This document shows positions 48,667 through 61,183 of a stretch of 64,000 nt of DNA, one piece after another. Numbering within the stretch: position 1 is the stretch's first letter; every line of letters begins with the position of its first letter. This stretch comes from Ceratobasidium sp. AG-K (taxonomy: Eukaryota; Basidiomycota; Agaricomycetes; Cantharellales; Ceratobasidiaceae), in assembly GCA_037039685.1 (NCBI GenBank), contig JAWNGF010000001.1, positions 2,294,001-2,358,000 on the forward strand. Reading direction: 5' to 3'. The notes under the pieces are model-generated. The model saw nothing but the letters and a program-made list of their open reading frames with translations. It did not search any database and was not told where the DNA came from. The position numbers and the translations under genes were made by a program.

Positions 48667-50333
48667 GAATATTGTATGAGTGTATAACAGGAAGATATAC
48701 ACCTATATTGACTGTCTTCCGATCAGTGGTTTGATGGAAGAATCGTAGACGAAGGGTGCATTGGTTGCGGTATTTTGGTATATCGGAGGGTAGATCCACA
48801 ATTTCCTTCTTCAAGTCGTGTAAGGCTGAATGCATTTGTTTTTATACCTTCAACTTAGGCACCCCTCACCTTTCTAATAGTAATTACTGCCATCATTCAT
48901 CTTATCAGGCGGTTATCTCACGACGTTTGGATCAGACACACCAAGCAAGTCGCTTCCTAAAGTCTAGAGCCAACGCAAAATGCGTGTATTTTGTTGACGC
49001 GGACTACCTTACGTCTTTTATTGTACTGTAAGTCATGGTTCGTAAGCTAGGTGAAAGGCGGACAGTGCACATAAAGTATGGCTACAAGTGGTTGCTTCAT
49101 CACGAGAGCGGTCGCTTCGCACATGATATAGGTGTGATTTCGGGTTTGACCGTATCTCGTTCATAACACCCAGTCTTCAGCTCCAAAGGCTAAATGGTAC
49201 AGTTGATTTATCATGATGTATGCGTCCATGCGGCTTCTCTGTGCCAAACGTGAATGACATGACCCCACTGTTCCTAGCAAGGTTCTGATGGTACATGGAC
49301 CATACCAATACGGATTTTTTCTCATTTCCCGATAAAACTTATGGATGCCCCGATCACCCTTACATGTTGATTCGACTTCAGAGCCACCAAATCGTATCAA
49401 CTGAGTACAATTTAGCTACCAGCGTGTCTCTCACCAGCACTTCTATCGCGAGCGCAAGTGGCCCGTATATACCCTTATAAGTATAATTGCTGGCCATAGC
49501 ATAATCAACTTTATAATAAAGTAAATTAAGTCTAGACCATGCATGTTTTATATTGGTCGATGTGATCTGAGGTAGGGTCGTCGGCGGAACTCCTTCTGCG
49601 CATTGTCGGCAACTAGGCGACACCCACACGCACTTTATTTTTCCTACTGGGGTAGCGACATTGTGCCATCAATTTCAAAAGAGGTCGTTCGTCACATTGA
49701 ACCGAATCTGGAATGAATGACTGTTGACCACACCATCTCCGGACTGAGATTGATCTAGGATGTATCTTACCTGTCTGCCGCCTCCATGGAGGGCCGAGAC
49801 CATTTCTAAGTCGCTCGGCTAGATCGCATGAGCGCCTGTATCTCAATAACATACAGCCGCTCAGTTCGCGGAGTTCCCCTGCCTTGTAGGGTTGTTGCAG
49901 AGTCAGGACCGGAGGTGTGTGCTCATGTACTGTCAAGAGCTGTCTTGCACCGAAAAGGATTCCGTTTCTACATGGTCCGTGCTGCCGCCCAGGATCCGCG
50001 ACTATGACGAGCATCCTATGTTGACGGAAGAATGAGACTACAGGGGAGCAATGGATAAGGTAGCCTGACGATTCCATGGCACAGGTGGTTTATAAGGCTT
50101 GAAGAAAATCGACCAAGCATTCTCATCGCCGCTAACAGCATTCGGCTTCCCCCCTTCTCTCGTTCTGTAACTCATCCCCTCTCTCCTCCCTGTTTGACCT
50201 TCACTCTCTTTATAGTTGGTCATCCGGCGTGTTCAAGTCGTCTCCGTTCTTTTCGTAACACTACGGGGCAATCAACTGCCATACTCTCTAAAATCAATAT
50301 ATTCTATCGATTGACTAATCTAATAATTCCGCG
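48667..50333. other. Gene-poor stretch, about 1.7 kb, upstream of the hydrolase gene
   Basis: Only short overlapping frames on both strands, with no domain and no consistent exon chain. The right end (50140-50333) is pyrimidine-rich (CCCCCTTCTCTCG..., TCCCCTCTCTCCTCC), typical of a fungal promoter or 5' leader, and belongs to the plus-strand gene that starts at 50334. Confidence 0.45.
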
Positions 50334-51922
50334 ATGAACGCCTCACTTTCTACCGGATTCTTTCCTACCACTGTATCTGTCGCAACTTCGTCATCCACTC
50401 CACCTTTAGTCGGCCCTACCGATCACCCCTTCGTTTCCAATTGTTCAATAATCTCCTACGCAATAGTATCGCTGCTAGCTTTGACACGACCGTTTTGGAA
50501 GCGATTCAACGATCGCACACACCGACAGCCTGTCACCATCACTTCCGCTCCGGGCCCCATTGCCGATCTCGTTCGTAGTTTACCATCCTTAGGTTCACCA
50601 GATGCTGGGTTCGAGCCAGCTTGGTTCCTGCCAGGGTGAGCTTCAATCGATTCATTGTTTTTGTTTTTTTTCTGATCTGACACGCAACTACAGGGGCGAC
50701 CTACAAACAATTTACTGCTCCACTGGAAACTTTGAAAATGTGGACCACATTGAATACGAACGGTAAGTATAACTATCGCATGCCAACACGCATATATCTA
50801 ACCATTTTCTTAGTAAACTGGTTCGCGTTGCTGATGGTGGTACTCTTGCCCTTGATTTCTGCGCCGCTCCTACCGCTACCGAACGATCACCTATTGCTGT
50901 AGTGCTTCACGGCTTGACCGGGGGCTCACATGAGCATTACATTCGCGCGCTCTTGACCGACCTAACATCTCCCTCGGTGGGCTTTCGTGCGGTCGTTGTT
51001 AATGCTCGGGGATGCGCTGGTGCTCCAGTAACGAGTCCCCAGCTCTTCCATGGTGGCACGACCGATGACCTGCGCTGCGCGATCATCTACATTCGTTCAC
51101 GATTCCCCTCCGCGAAGCTTATGGGTATAGGATTCTCCGTTGGTGCGAACATCCTAGCCAAATACCTAGGTGAGGAAGGCCCTTCGAGCGCACTTTCTGC
51201 CGGCGTATGCCTTGCCAACGTCTGGAACTTTGCGGCTGGTATCAAGCATATGGAGCAAGGCGGATTTATGCAACGCTACGTCTATAACAACGCACTCGGC
51301 TCGGCCCAGAAAGCTCTCTATCGTTCGGCTTCCTATGCGCTCAAAGGTGTTGAAGCACGTTGGCGCCTGTCTGAAGTCTTTTCAGTCCCTTTTTGCGGAA
51401 TGCGGTGGATTGATGACCGTGTTGCAAGTCAAATGGCTGGATGCAAGGACGCTAAAGACTATTACGAAAGGAATAGCTCATCGGAGTTTCTCAGTGACGT
51501 CCAAGTCCCCCTATTGGGACTGAATGCTCGGGATGACCCTATTGCGGCTCAGACCATCCCATACGATGCGGCTCGTTCCAACGGTTCCTTCGTTTTGGCA
51601 ACGACCGAAGGTGGCGGGCACTTGGGTTGGTTTACCCGGGAGGGCGGCAAACTCAGACGGTGGTACATCCGTCCTGTTGTCGAGTTCCTTACTGCTATTA
51701 ACGTAAGTCTCCATTTATATTTGACTTGCATTATTGACTTGCGTGCTATTTTAGACCAACCGCTCTGTTGCATCTGTTCCGTCCCCGGTTCTAGACCACG
51801 CTGGGGTGCTGAGCGAAGCCACTCGACCTGAAATTCAATGTCGCGAAATCAGCGAGAGCGAGATCCCCGCTAAGATTTGGCGTCACGCGCGTGCGACGTC
51901 ATTGGGTAGCAAAGGCTGGTAA
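50334..51922 (+). CDS. Alpha/beta hydrolase of the ABHD1/3-EHT1/EEB1 family
   Basis: Membrane-anchored serine hydrolase; yeast relatives are medium-chain fatty-acid ethyl-ester synthases/esterases and animal ABHD1/3 act on phospholipids. The ATG at 50334-50336 is followed by an N-terminal hydrophobic anchor (SIISYAIVSLLALTRPFW). The core reads FEPAWFLPGGDLQTIYCSTG, VRVADGGTLALDFCAAP and IAVVLHGLTGGSHEHYIRAL, then VVVNARGCAGAPVTSPQLFH. The nucleophile elbow is MGIGFSVGANILAKYLG (GxSxG), the acid is in LGLNARDDPIAAQ, and the His in EGGGHLGWF, so all three catalytic residues are present. The last exon ends ATSLGSKGW with a TAA at 51920-51922. Three introns are short and GT-AG. Substrate is not predictable. 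Confidence 0.92.
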
Positions 51923-52255
51923 AATCGGCTTTCGGGTCGATCGCCCGGTTCCGTGGTGTGCTTAAAAGCTAGTTTGATTTAACTTATTATATTCACTCTT
52001 TTTGACACATTTCGTTCGTTTGCGCAATATACATTACATAGTACTAATAAAGTTTGTTCCACTTCTGAATCCTCTCGGCCTCTCGCGTCAGATGATCCGG
52101 CGGCGCGACAGGCGCGAAATCACATGAACCGCGCATTATAGCCGCCCAATTCACGTGATTCCCCAACAGCTTCATTCTCAAAGATCCCCACCGTAGACAT
52201 CTCACTCCATTTCGCCTAAAACTCTTTTAGATTCTGACCGTCCACCAGCATAGTT
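51923..52255. promoter_or_regulatory. Upstream region of the lipin gene with TCACGTGA
   Basis: 333 bp between the hydrolase stop and the lipin start. A perfect TCACGTGA lies at 52151-52158, 98 bp upstream of the lipin ATG. AATAAA at 52046-52051 could serve the upstream gene's 3' end. In yeast, phospholipid genes are controlled through an E-box-type element (Ino2/Ino4 UAS); relevance here is speculative. Confidence 0.4.
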
Positions 52256-55200
52256 ATGTATCTTGTTCGCGGTATTGTGACCGCCGCGACGGCGCCGTAT
52301 CAGATCTACAAGGACCTCAATCCATCGACACTCACTGGTGCAATCGACGTCATAGTTGTCGAGAGGACGGCGGAAAACGGGGAACCGGAACTGGCCTGCA
52401 GTCCGTTTCATGTGAGGTTTGGAAAGTGGCAGGTGTTGTTGCCTGCAGACAAGAAGGCGAGTATATTTCCCCTTTCGGGCACACTGGGTGCCAACCGCTA
52501 TCTGCGTGGCTAAACTCCACTCGCTTGTGGCGATCGACAATGTCCGAGTGCCCGTCTGGGATAGTTGTAATCTTCAAAGCTAACGCTCCTTGCATTTCAG
52601 GTTTCCGTATTTGTCAATGGCAAGCCCATACCCTTTAACATGAAGATAGGGGAAGCTGGAGAAGCTTTTTTCGTCTTTGAAACGGATGAAGATGTGCCAG
52701 AGGAACTGATAACCAGTCCTATTCTTGAACCTGTACGACCTGGTCAGGAGTCCAAACTGGCTAATGCTGGCGATCATCCAGCTGGGAGATTCGGAGCTAA
52801 AAAGGCTCGAGCCAAGGAGGAAAGATCGTTGCTTGGTGATGTATTGGTTTCGGGGATGAGGCTAACCGAACTGGAGCTACCTCTGTGCGTGCCTATTATC
52901 CTTTGCGGCCGATTCGAGCTCACTGTTTACTCATGCAGGATCAGGAGCCAGAGTTTCTGGATCTCTCTGAGCCGTTAGCACCCCGACCCCGAGTATATTC
53001 CCCGGTTCCATCCCTTTCATCACCCACGTCTACGAGTACCCTCGACACTTCTACTCTCCCTGCATCCACCCCTCCAACCGAGCATGGGCCTTTGCCCCGG
53101 TCCTTCTTGTCTAAAGCTATCAATGCAACTAGGGCAGCCGCCAACATAGCAGCGGAGGAGATAGGGGAGAAAAAGAACGAAGCATACGATCTTCTACGCT
53201 ACTCCAAAGGACCGGGGGGAGTGGAAGGCGTAGACGCATCTGATGGGGTGGATGATGAAGAGGCTCGCAAGCTGCGAGAAGCCGCCCAGCCTCCGGAAAT
53301 TCGATATGGTCACAATGTGGTGCTCGATATGGCTGGATATCATTCTAAAACTCAAGCGGGAGAACAGAGCGAGAGTACAAGCGAATCCGAGAGCCGTGAG
53401 TTAAGGGCTGTTAGGGTACCCTTGCGATCTAACATGGAACTTGATAACAGTACCCCAACCTCGAAGACCGTCCCTCTCGAAGTCTAAACCTCAATCTGAC
53501 ATTACCGCTTCAAAGTGCGTAGCCTCGTCGATTAAATGAACCCCCCGTAAACTTAGATATTACGGGTTAGCTCTGCCGCACTAGCGTCTCATGCTCCGTT
53601 TGTACGTGGTTCATCGGAGCCGCCTGAACGCTTCCCCCCCACACAGACGAATACAGTTGGGAGTGGGGTGCAATGCCTAAGCTGTCATCCGACACACCTC
53701 GTTTGGGTGGTAGCCCCACTGCCAGCACAATCCGAGGCAATTCATCGCCGCACATTGGTACGGTTCCATTGACTGAGCCTCGTACGCCTCCTACCAGTCA
53801 GATTGGGCTGGGCCTTCCACCGAGCGCTGGAGGTTCATCACGCCCGCAATCCGAAGCCGAGTCGGTCTTTGGGGGTGGCGGGATATTAGTTGAAGGTGAC
53901 ATCGAAAATGGTGAACCGATAGCAATGGAGTACCAAGGCACAAAGCGGCTGGCCTTTGACTTGAGTCTTTGTGGGCCATCATCATTGTCATTGGATCCTC
54001 CAGAAGTTGCAAGTCGATTCGCCGCTTCCAGAGTTACGTTGCAACAACTCTTGGAGGACCCATCCTTGGTGCACGATGATAACCTAGTTATTCTTTGGGA
54101 CGACAAGTACATTTCCAGGGTAGACGGGACGCCCCTGTTCGATGCCTTGGTCTCATGGAGAGACAACTCGCTAGCTCAACGAGCATCTACTGCGTCAAAC
54201 TCACGCAACAACACTCCACGTGGTCGGTCGAGCTGGTTGTGGTGGGGCCGAAGCCGTAGCGATCGTGTTAACACTGCTGCTAACGATGAAACGATTCGGC
54301 CTGGACTCCCCGACCCGCCATCAGCGCCAGCTGGTTTGGATATGGCGGTAAGTGCATGAGTGTAACTTTGTTGTGATCGATGGAATTGATGATTTTTTTT
54401 CGTACAGGACGGGTCATCAAGTCGAGCCGTCTCACCTGTACCGCCAACCAGCGATAACGAACCTGAACCGGCTCTGAACAAGCATTATGCAAAGACTTTG
54501 CGTTTAACATCAGATCAACTTGTAGGCAAATTCCCGGTTTGTTCGTGGGAGTCAAAATTCTAACTCTGATGGTGTTGCAGAAACTACTAGACCTCAAAAA
54601 AGGAGCTAATAGTATTACCTTTTCGTTATCCTCTGGCGTCGTCGCTTGCACTGCGCGGATCTTCCTTTGGGATGCGCATGACCACATTGTCATTTCTGAC
54701 ATTGATGGGACCATTACAAAGTGCGCATTTAATGGGGGTTTACTTTGGGACTATTCTCACCGCGTTCCATAGGTCCGATGCCCTCGGTCATGTCTTTACG
54801 ATGATCGGGCGTGACTGGACACACCTTGGTGTAGCTAAACTGTACACCGACATCGTACGAAACGGGTACAAAATCATGTACCTGACTTCGCGTGCAATCG
54901 GCCAGGCGGATTCAACGAGGGATTACCTCAAAGGTATCAAACAGAACAACTTTCAGCTACCTGAAGGACCAGTAATTATGAGCCCGGACCGGTTAATGGC
55001 TTCGCTCCATCGGTAAGTTTAATTTCTCGGTTATTTCACGAAACACTCATCAATGACACGCATTCATTAGCGAGGTGATCATGCGGAAACCAGAGGTCTT
55101 CAAAATGGCGTGTTTGCGTGATATCCAGAGACTCTTCGGCAAGGACTACCGCAACCCGTTTTATGCAGGGTTTGGCAATCGGATTACCGATGCACTATCC

Positions 55201-56022
55201 TACCGCAGTGTAAACGTCCCGAGCGACCGGATATTTACGATTGATTCAAGTGGAGAGGTCAAAATGGAGCTCCTTGAACTCGCGGGGTACAAATCATCGT
55301 AAGAACCTCTTTTCTTTCTACGGAAAAGTTAGTAAAGATTGATGGCTCCTAGGTATATTCACATGACGGATCTCGTTGACCAAATGTTCCCACCGGTTCA
55401 CCGGCGTTGGGCACCCGAGTATACCGACTTTAATTTTTGGCGCGCGCCATTGCCAGAGATCGAGCTACCTGATCTGAGCCCACCTTCGCCCGCACTCTCG
55501 GCTCGTTCTGATACATCTGGCGGTAGCAGACTAGGTCGATTTGTTAGCTTGGGTAGGGCGGCCGCACGTGCGTCATCGATCGATGCCCGCCAAGCGGAAA
55601 AGGATCAGAGCCGGACTACGGGAGACATGGAGCGGCGTCGGACTACTTCTCATCCTGGGATGATGATGAAAGGGGTCAACATGCGCCCAAGCAGCCCGCT
55701 TACGGGACCTGCGATGAGCGCAGAGGACTTTGGTGCGATCTCCGACGCCGAGGGGCGCATGGAGGGTGGCGTGGACATCGACCGAGAACACCGCCGAAGA
55801 ATGAGCTTTGACAGTATGCCTGGGTCGTTTGAGGAGCGGCAGTGGGTGGGTGGGCTTGATGAAGAAGACTCGGATGGACTGGCGACGCAGGATTCATCTG
55901 ATGGCGAAGATGGAGAGGGCGACGAGGGCGATGATGAACATGACGATGATGATCACGAAGACGAAGAGCCCCAGTTTGACACGTTTGCGACGGACGAGAT
56001 GGAAGACACCCCTTTCTTATAA
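52256..56022 (+). CDS. PAH1: Lipin / phosphatidate phosphatase PAH1
   Basis: Mg-dependent phosphatidate phosphatase that makes diacylglycerol for triacylglycerol synthesis and controls phospholipid synthesis and nuclear-membrane growth. The ATG at 52256-52258 opens the N-LIP domain (YLVRGIVTAATAPYQIYKDL, TLTGAIDVIVVER, FHVRFGKWQVLLPADKK, VSVFVNGKPIPFNMKIGEAG). The C-LIP/HAD domain carries HIVISDIDGTITKSDALGHV, with the DxDxT catalytic motif. It continues IGRDWTHLGVAKLYTDIVRN, YLTSRAIGQADSTRDYL, FKMACLRDIQRLFGKDYRNP and YAGFGNRITDALSYRSVNV. A long acidic tail (EDGEGDEGDDEHDDDDHEDE) ends at 56022, as in yeast Pah1. The intron at 52457-52600 uses a GC donor (AAG|GCGAGT). The C7 run at 53634-53640 appears one C short to keep EYSWEWGAMPKL in frame, and the join near 52940 also needs one base. 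Confidence 0.93.
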
Positions 56023-56375
56023 TTTAACTAATCGAGATTTAATAGGACGGTACATGATTTCTTGATTGCTTTGCCTAATTCATGTATTATTTTACCCATT
56101 GTACAAGTTCGCTTAGATTCTCGCACGGATCTGCAGTATTTATATTATGCACCATTGGCAACCCGGCTGACCTGCTGCTGCTGACGGTACCACAATGGCT
56201 TATTCCACAATGGCTATTTTCAAGCGGAAAGTTACCGCTGCGAGGGGGAGAGTTCCGTGTCCATGAACCTGGTATGATTGGAACAGCCCAGAGAAAAGGG
56301 AATGGGCGAGGATAGCCAAGGCCCAAATATGGACATGCATTCATTGTACCATAACATTTCAACCCGAGGCCGAGT
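56023..56375. terminator. Convergent 3' region between lipin and the ArfGAP gene, 353 bp
   Basis: The two genes converge here, so both transcripts should end in this interval. AT-rich sequence follows the lipin stop directly (56022-56060, 56085-56100). No coding exon is supported. A directly repeated CACAATGGCT(T/A)ATT occurs at about 56191-56217. Confidence 0.35.
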
Positions 56376-58161
56376 CTACCAATCCTCCCACTCGTCATCC
56401 TTCTTTGCTGAGGCCGTCGGTGCCTTGGGTACGTCTGGCTTGGCATTGGTAGTAGTAGCAGTGGCGGTACTATTGGCGGGTGTTGTCGACCAGCCCTTGT
56501 CATCCCAATCGTCCCAACCTTCGTTCTTGCTCGTAGGTTCGGTTCCAGTGGGACGGTGCGTGTCGTCATCGTCATCCCGGTAAGAATTCCAGCCGTCCCC
56601 GCTGGCAGTGTCTCCAACGCGCCCATATCCTCCCTGACCCCCAGGCCCTCCTGGTCCACCCCGCACACTTGACCACGCACTAGTTGCAGTACCGGCGACA
56701 TCCACCCCAAGCTCTCTCCTTCCCCAGTCGTTCGCACCTCGCCCTAACTCTGCAGCTCGTGTAGTGTATTGGTCAACCACGGCTCGTAATGCGGGGTCGC
56801 GTGCACGTTCCAGCCCAGGCTATGCCTCCCCATTAGCAAATTTTTCGCTAGTCGGAGTTGTAGCATACATACCTGCACGACAGACTCGTTTGCGACACGT
56901 GCGGCGCTCGTAACAAGCGTGGACAGGAAACCCCAGCCTTTTGATAGCGCTGCACCCGGGTCCGCTTGGATATCCGCCAAGGAAGGTGCGGCAGCGCTCG
57001 AGAGTCCAAAATTCGGGTTTGAAGATCTCGGTTGGGGAGATGGTGTGGAGCCAAAGCCGACATAGCGCCCACCTTGTGAGGGTGGAAGATTCTCAGGACG
57101 AGAAGCATTGGTCTACAAAGATATTTAATGATGATGTGGTGTCGATAACAACACAACGTACGTACCTCGCCGAGTGACGCGAAGTAGTTTTCATTGGCGG
57201 CCTTTTGGCCGATGGGCGTGGGCGCCCCACTCGCCGCCGGGGAAACAGAATTGTCCCGACTGGTTCCCACTGATAGACCTCCCCGAGTCCCAGCTCTTGA
57301 TTTACGCAATGCCCCAGATGAAGACGCATCAGAAGCTGGCTCTGGGGGGAGAGAGGGGGACCAGGGCTCCCCAGCAAGTTTTGCTGTGAGCTATTGATCA
57401 AGATAAATATCACTAATCCGTTGAAAGAGGGTTGCATGAGACATACCATCTCTCGATACTGCGTAGTGGCCCAGCAATGATACTTGTCATGTAAGGGCAT
57501 CCCTTCACGGAATCCACCGGCTTCCTTTGGTTCGTATTCCTTCAGGAACGCCTTGAAGGGGCCGTTACCACCGATCTAGCCAAGGGGCGCGGAGATCATG
57601 CCATAGTCAGAGTGAGAATGCAGGATAGGTCGTCAAGTGAACATACATGCATGCGTGCGAGTTGGTCAGTTGACCAAGTATCCATTGTGCAGCTGCGCAC
57701 AAAGCTATAGAGCAGATAGGCATAAGTTAGAATGTTGTGAAGATGAACTAGGGTAGGTAGCTTCAATTAGAAGAATCGATCGGAGTGGTTGTGATGGGTA
57801 CAAAGAAATGCGCATACGAGATATGGACACCAAAACCCTAAGGTGAGCTCATGGGTTAGTTGACATCCGGTATTAACTCTGAATGGCAATAGGTCACCGT
57901 ACCCTGTGCACACCTGGAGTAGAGAGCATTCATGTCGCATGGTAATGATGCGAAATAAAGGAGAACATACCCGCGCAGCTCAGACAGATGAAGGCCGCAA
58001 CGCCGAGGCTGGCCCATTGGGGATTAGGAGCACCACAATCGACGCAGACTGCAACGTGGCATTGAGCACCCGGGTACAGGCGCGTTTTAGATCTTACATT
58101 TGTTATCCCCTATCTTGATGAGCTCGAGGAGCTCTTTTTTTGCGTAGGCAGTGTCGGCCAT
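56376..58161 (-). CDS. GCS1: ArfGAP protein (ARFGAP1/GCS1 family)
   Basis: GTPase-activating protein for Arf1 in COPI vesicle cycling. From the ATG at 58159-58161 (MADTAYAKKELLELIKIGDN) an intron leads to the zinc finger CVDCGAPNPQWASLGVAAFI plus CLSC. This is the C-x2-C-x16-C-x2-C ArfGAP signature. VHRGFGVHISFVRS follows, with the catalytic arginine finger, then MDTWSTDQLARMHIGGNGPF and FLKEYEPKEAGGFREGM. After a disordered Ser/Pro linker comes SKGWGFLSTLVTSAARVANE, an amphipathic ALPS-like stretch expected to sense membrane curvature. The tail is Gly/Asp/Trp-rich and ends KKDDEWEDW at 56376, similar to the acidic-tryptophan motifs of ARFGAP1. About seven introns. Confidence 0.92.
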
Positions 58162-59047
58162 TGCAGGTGAGGATGAGGAGGAGTTTGGGTTAGGATGAGA
58201 CGCCGAGCGGCTACCAGACCCTTGAAACCATGTGGTTAGACTCTGTGGGCTCCTTTTATGGGATGTTGGAACCAAAGGATGCTTGTGTACATGTGTTGGA
58301 CCGGCACTCATTCCAATAATTATTTGAGAACACCGTCCACGCTGTGTTTCCAACTGGTGGGTCGTAGGGTACGGTGCCAGAGAGTAGGTAGCCCCGATGT
58401 AGCACTTAGTACACTACTGATTAATTTTATCATTTACTGTAATGTATTAGAACACGGATAGTTATTGGGTACTGTCTCGCATTGACCCGGCCCGCCGTAC
58501 GCGGTACCTACCCATGTTCCCTTTCTTTGAGCGGCAGCCACTGATGCTAACTTACCACTAGGTCTGCTCCCATACTCTAGGTCGTTCGCCAATATCGCTT
58601 CCCAACACCGATTAGAATCCTCCAAATCAACTCGATTTCCAAGCCGGTTTCCCCACTGAATCAGTACGTGCATTCATGTTCCCCGTTCTGCCTCTTTTCG
58701 TGCAATCCCGTGTCCCTGTCGTATCGGAAAACATCGTCCTTCAATTCCATCTATGATCCACCGACTCTTCTTCCCCCGGCTACTGTCCACTTCCGACGCA
58801 ACTCTCCTTTCTCGGTAGAGCCTATCTCACCACCCAATTACCTCCTTTCATCCTAACCTCGGCCTCAATAACAAGCCTGTCTAACACCGCCAAACTATTG
58901 CCGACGCACTCTAAAAGTGCGGAGCCGTTGCTTGTGGTGCACCACTGTCACTTGCCTTTTTCTAGATTCCTGTGTTTTGCATTCTGTCTAGCTGTCCGAA
59001 TAACACCATCTAACTTGCTATCTTACTCCTTCTTATCTCTTACTACA
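58162..59047. promoter_or_regulatory. Divergent promoter and leader region between the ArfGAP gene and velB
   Basis: 886 bp between divergent start codons. The part from about 58680 to 59040 is pyrimidine-rich (CTTCTTCCCCC, CTCTCCTTTCTC, TACTCCTTCTTATCTC), typical of fungal core promoters and 5' leaders. It probably belongs to velB, implying a leader of several hundred bases. Small frames here (for example 58668-58856) begin with ATG and could be upstream ORFs. Confidence 0.45.
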
Positions 59048-61045
59048 ATGCACAATACGCCTCTGCTACGGACACGCAGCAAAAAGACATTCAAATCGGT
59101 TGATATGAACCAGCCAGTTGCACAGATGGAGTCTTGGGGGAGACGGGAAGGCGACGTGTAAGTCTCTTTTATCGGCCTTCTGTGTCATTGGACTACACGT
59201 TCCATTTTTCAGACATTACTCTCTCGAAGTTGTGCAGCACCCGCTCCGCGCTCGTATGTGTGGATTCGGTGACAAGGCAGGCTAACTTTCTAAAACACAA
59301 CAGCGGAAAAGTTTTTAACCGAATTTCATTGTGTATAGGACCGACGACCTTTGGCCCCTGCGGCCGTAGCAAAAATGATAGTTCGGCGTCCAGATGATAC
59401 AATTATGGAGGCCGAGTGAGTGAGATCGTTGGGCCAATCTTACTCAGACACTTATGCCGATTCGCAATTCCCTTAAATCTATTTCATTCACAACAGTGAT
59501 ATTGATATTGCATTCTTTCTGGTGACGGTGGATCTATGGTCGGATTCTGGAACAGAGGAGATGAATCTTGTGCTCCACCCGTCGTCCGGCGGACACGCAA
59601 CAAACTCTTATCCCAATCGCCGAGTAAGAAGACCTCCGACCACAGGATACAACGCACCACCTCCACCTGCCACACATTACGACTCGCAGCCGTCAACTTC
59701 AACAACTGCGCCAGTTGGATATCCGCCCCGCCAAGAAAGCGTATACCCAAGTCGCGGGCCCGAAGAGGCTGCAGGTTATTCCCAGCGCCCAGACGGCGCA
59801 TATGGTCCTCCCCGACCCGACGGTACTGGCTATCCGACGCGCCCAGAGGTATGTCAACCCACCGGTCAAAATTTAGCTGAAACACAGCTGAAACATGCCT
59901 TCCGGTTGCCTAGGACTCGCATACACAGACCCCATACGCCAGTGGGTACGAAGATCCTCGAGGTGGGAGTTGGCCCCCACACTATCCGCCACCAGGCGGC
60001 ACTAGCGGTGGTGCAGCGCCTCCAGGCCCTGCCGCGGATTCCCAGTATCAAACATTGCCACCGATCGGGTCAATCATGGCGTCGCCCAGTCCCCACGCCC
60101 AGCATGCACCACACCCACACTCACACCCACCGCACCCACACCCGCACCCGCACCAGCGTCCCTACCCGCCGCCACCCCCAGCTCAGTGGGGCTATGGCGC
60201 ACAAGCACCGGGATACATCGACCCAGCGTTACAACAGCCTCCACCACACGGACAACCCCCTCCTCCCGTCCCCGCGGCGCACGCTTACCCTGACGATGGT
60301 GCATACTCTGGTAACGCCGCAGGAACGTCTTATTATGTACAAACGCCCGCAGCGCTACACAGTGCGGCAACCGCGACCCAACAGGAAGCAACTACAGGCG
60401 CATCGAGCGGACAATACACCCGTACGCTCGTGGGTCCTCTTTCGGCCAATGCGTCTCGGTTAACGGACGCAGACGGTCGTCCGGGTATTTTTTTCCTTTT
60501 TCAGGATCTCTCAGTTCGTACCGAGGGTAAGTACATTTAGCCACCTCCGTCAATGCTGATCTCAACACCCATCACGCGGGATAAGGTACATTCAGACTAC
60601 GCATGAGGCTGATGAATGTCGGAGCGTGAGTATCATTCCAGCCACCAAATTCTAAATGAATATAAAACGATTCGTCCACTCTAGGCATCCGGCTCCCAAT
60701 GCGCATGCCACGCACGTCACAACTACGTCTACACCTGTGCTTGCACAGACATTCACCGATCCTTTCACAGTCTATTCTGCAAAACGTTTCCCCGGTGTCC
60801 CTGGTAAGCCATACGCCCAATCGGCCGCGATAGCTGAAACAGAGCTGATCTTGAAAATTTCCATACACGCAGAGACGACACCACTCTCTGTGGCCTTTGG
60901 CACGCAGGGGCAAAAACTTCCTCTACGCAACCGCAACCCTGGGACATCGGCTAAAAGGGGCGGTCGCAAAGGTCGTGGAGGTGGGAGCGATTCAGACGGG
61001 GATTCGGATGGCGGGGACTCCGAAGAATCTCGTGGAAGTAATTGA
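59048..61045 (+). CDS. velB: Velvet-family regulator VelB with a His/Pro-rich insertion
   Basis: VelB is a nuclear velvet-domain transcription factor that pairs with VeA or VosA to couple light, development and secondary metabolism. The ATG at 59048-59050 gives MHNTPLLRTRSKKTFKSVDM. The velvet domain begins HYSLEVVQHPLRARMCGFGD, then KDRRPLAPAAVAKMIVRRPD and FLVTVDLWSDSGTEEMNLVL. It is then interrupted by a long Pro/His/Tyr/Ala-rich insertion of roughly 265 residues (about 59590-60410). The domain resumes with YTRTLVGPLSANASRLTDAD, GRPGIFFLFQDLSVRTEG and FRLRMRLMNVGA. The end includes LAQTFTDPFTVYSAKRFPGV and a Gly/Asp/Ser tail to 61045. An insertion at this point is known in VelB proteins, but it is usually shorter. 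Introns include ones at about 59158-59213 and 59849-59914. Confidence 0.93.
60100..60165. repeat. CACCCA/CACCCG low-complexity repeat encoding a His-Pro run in VelB
   Basis: An imperfect hexamer repeat (CACCCA, CACTCA, CACCCG) on the + strand. In the VelB frame it encodes HAPHPHSHPPHPHPHPHQ. Such repeats are prone to expansion and contraction. Confidence 0.8.
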
Positions 61046-61183
61046 TGTGTACGGACCTATTTGTGGGTTGCAGGATCAATTGGTGTGTTGGACAATATGG
61101 AGTGGTCACAATATACATAGACTAGACATGTAACAGGTCAAAGCGCAAGATAAAGTATGGAAAACATGCAATATTCAGCCCAT

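Noticed and set aside
59866..60463. His/Thr/Arg-rich frame (HTHTHTHRTHTRTRTSVPTR) over the VelB insertion
   Set aside because: It is the VelB exon read in the wrong frame after failing to splice the intron at about 59849-59914.
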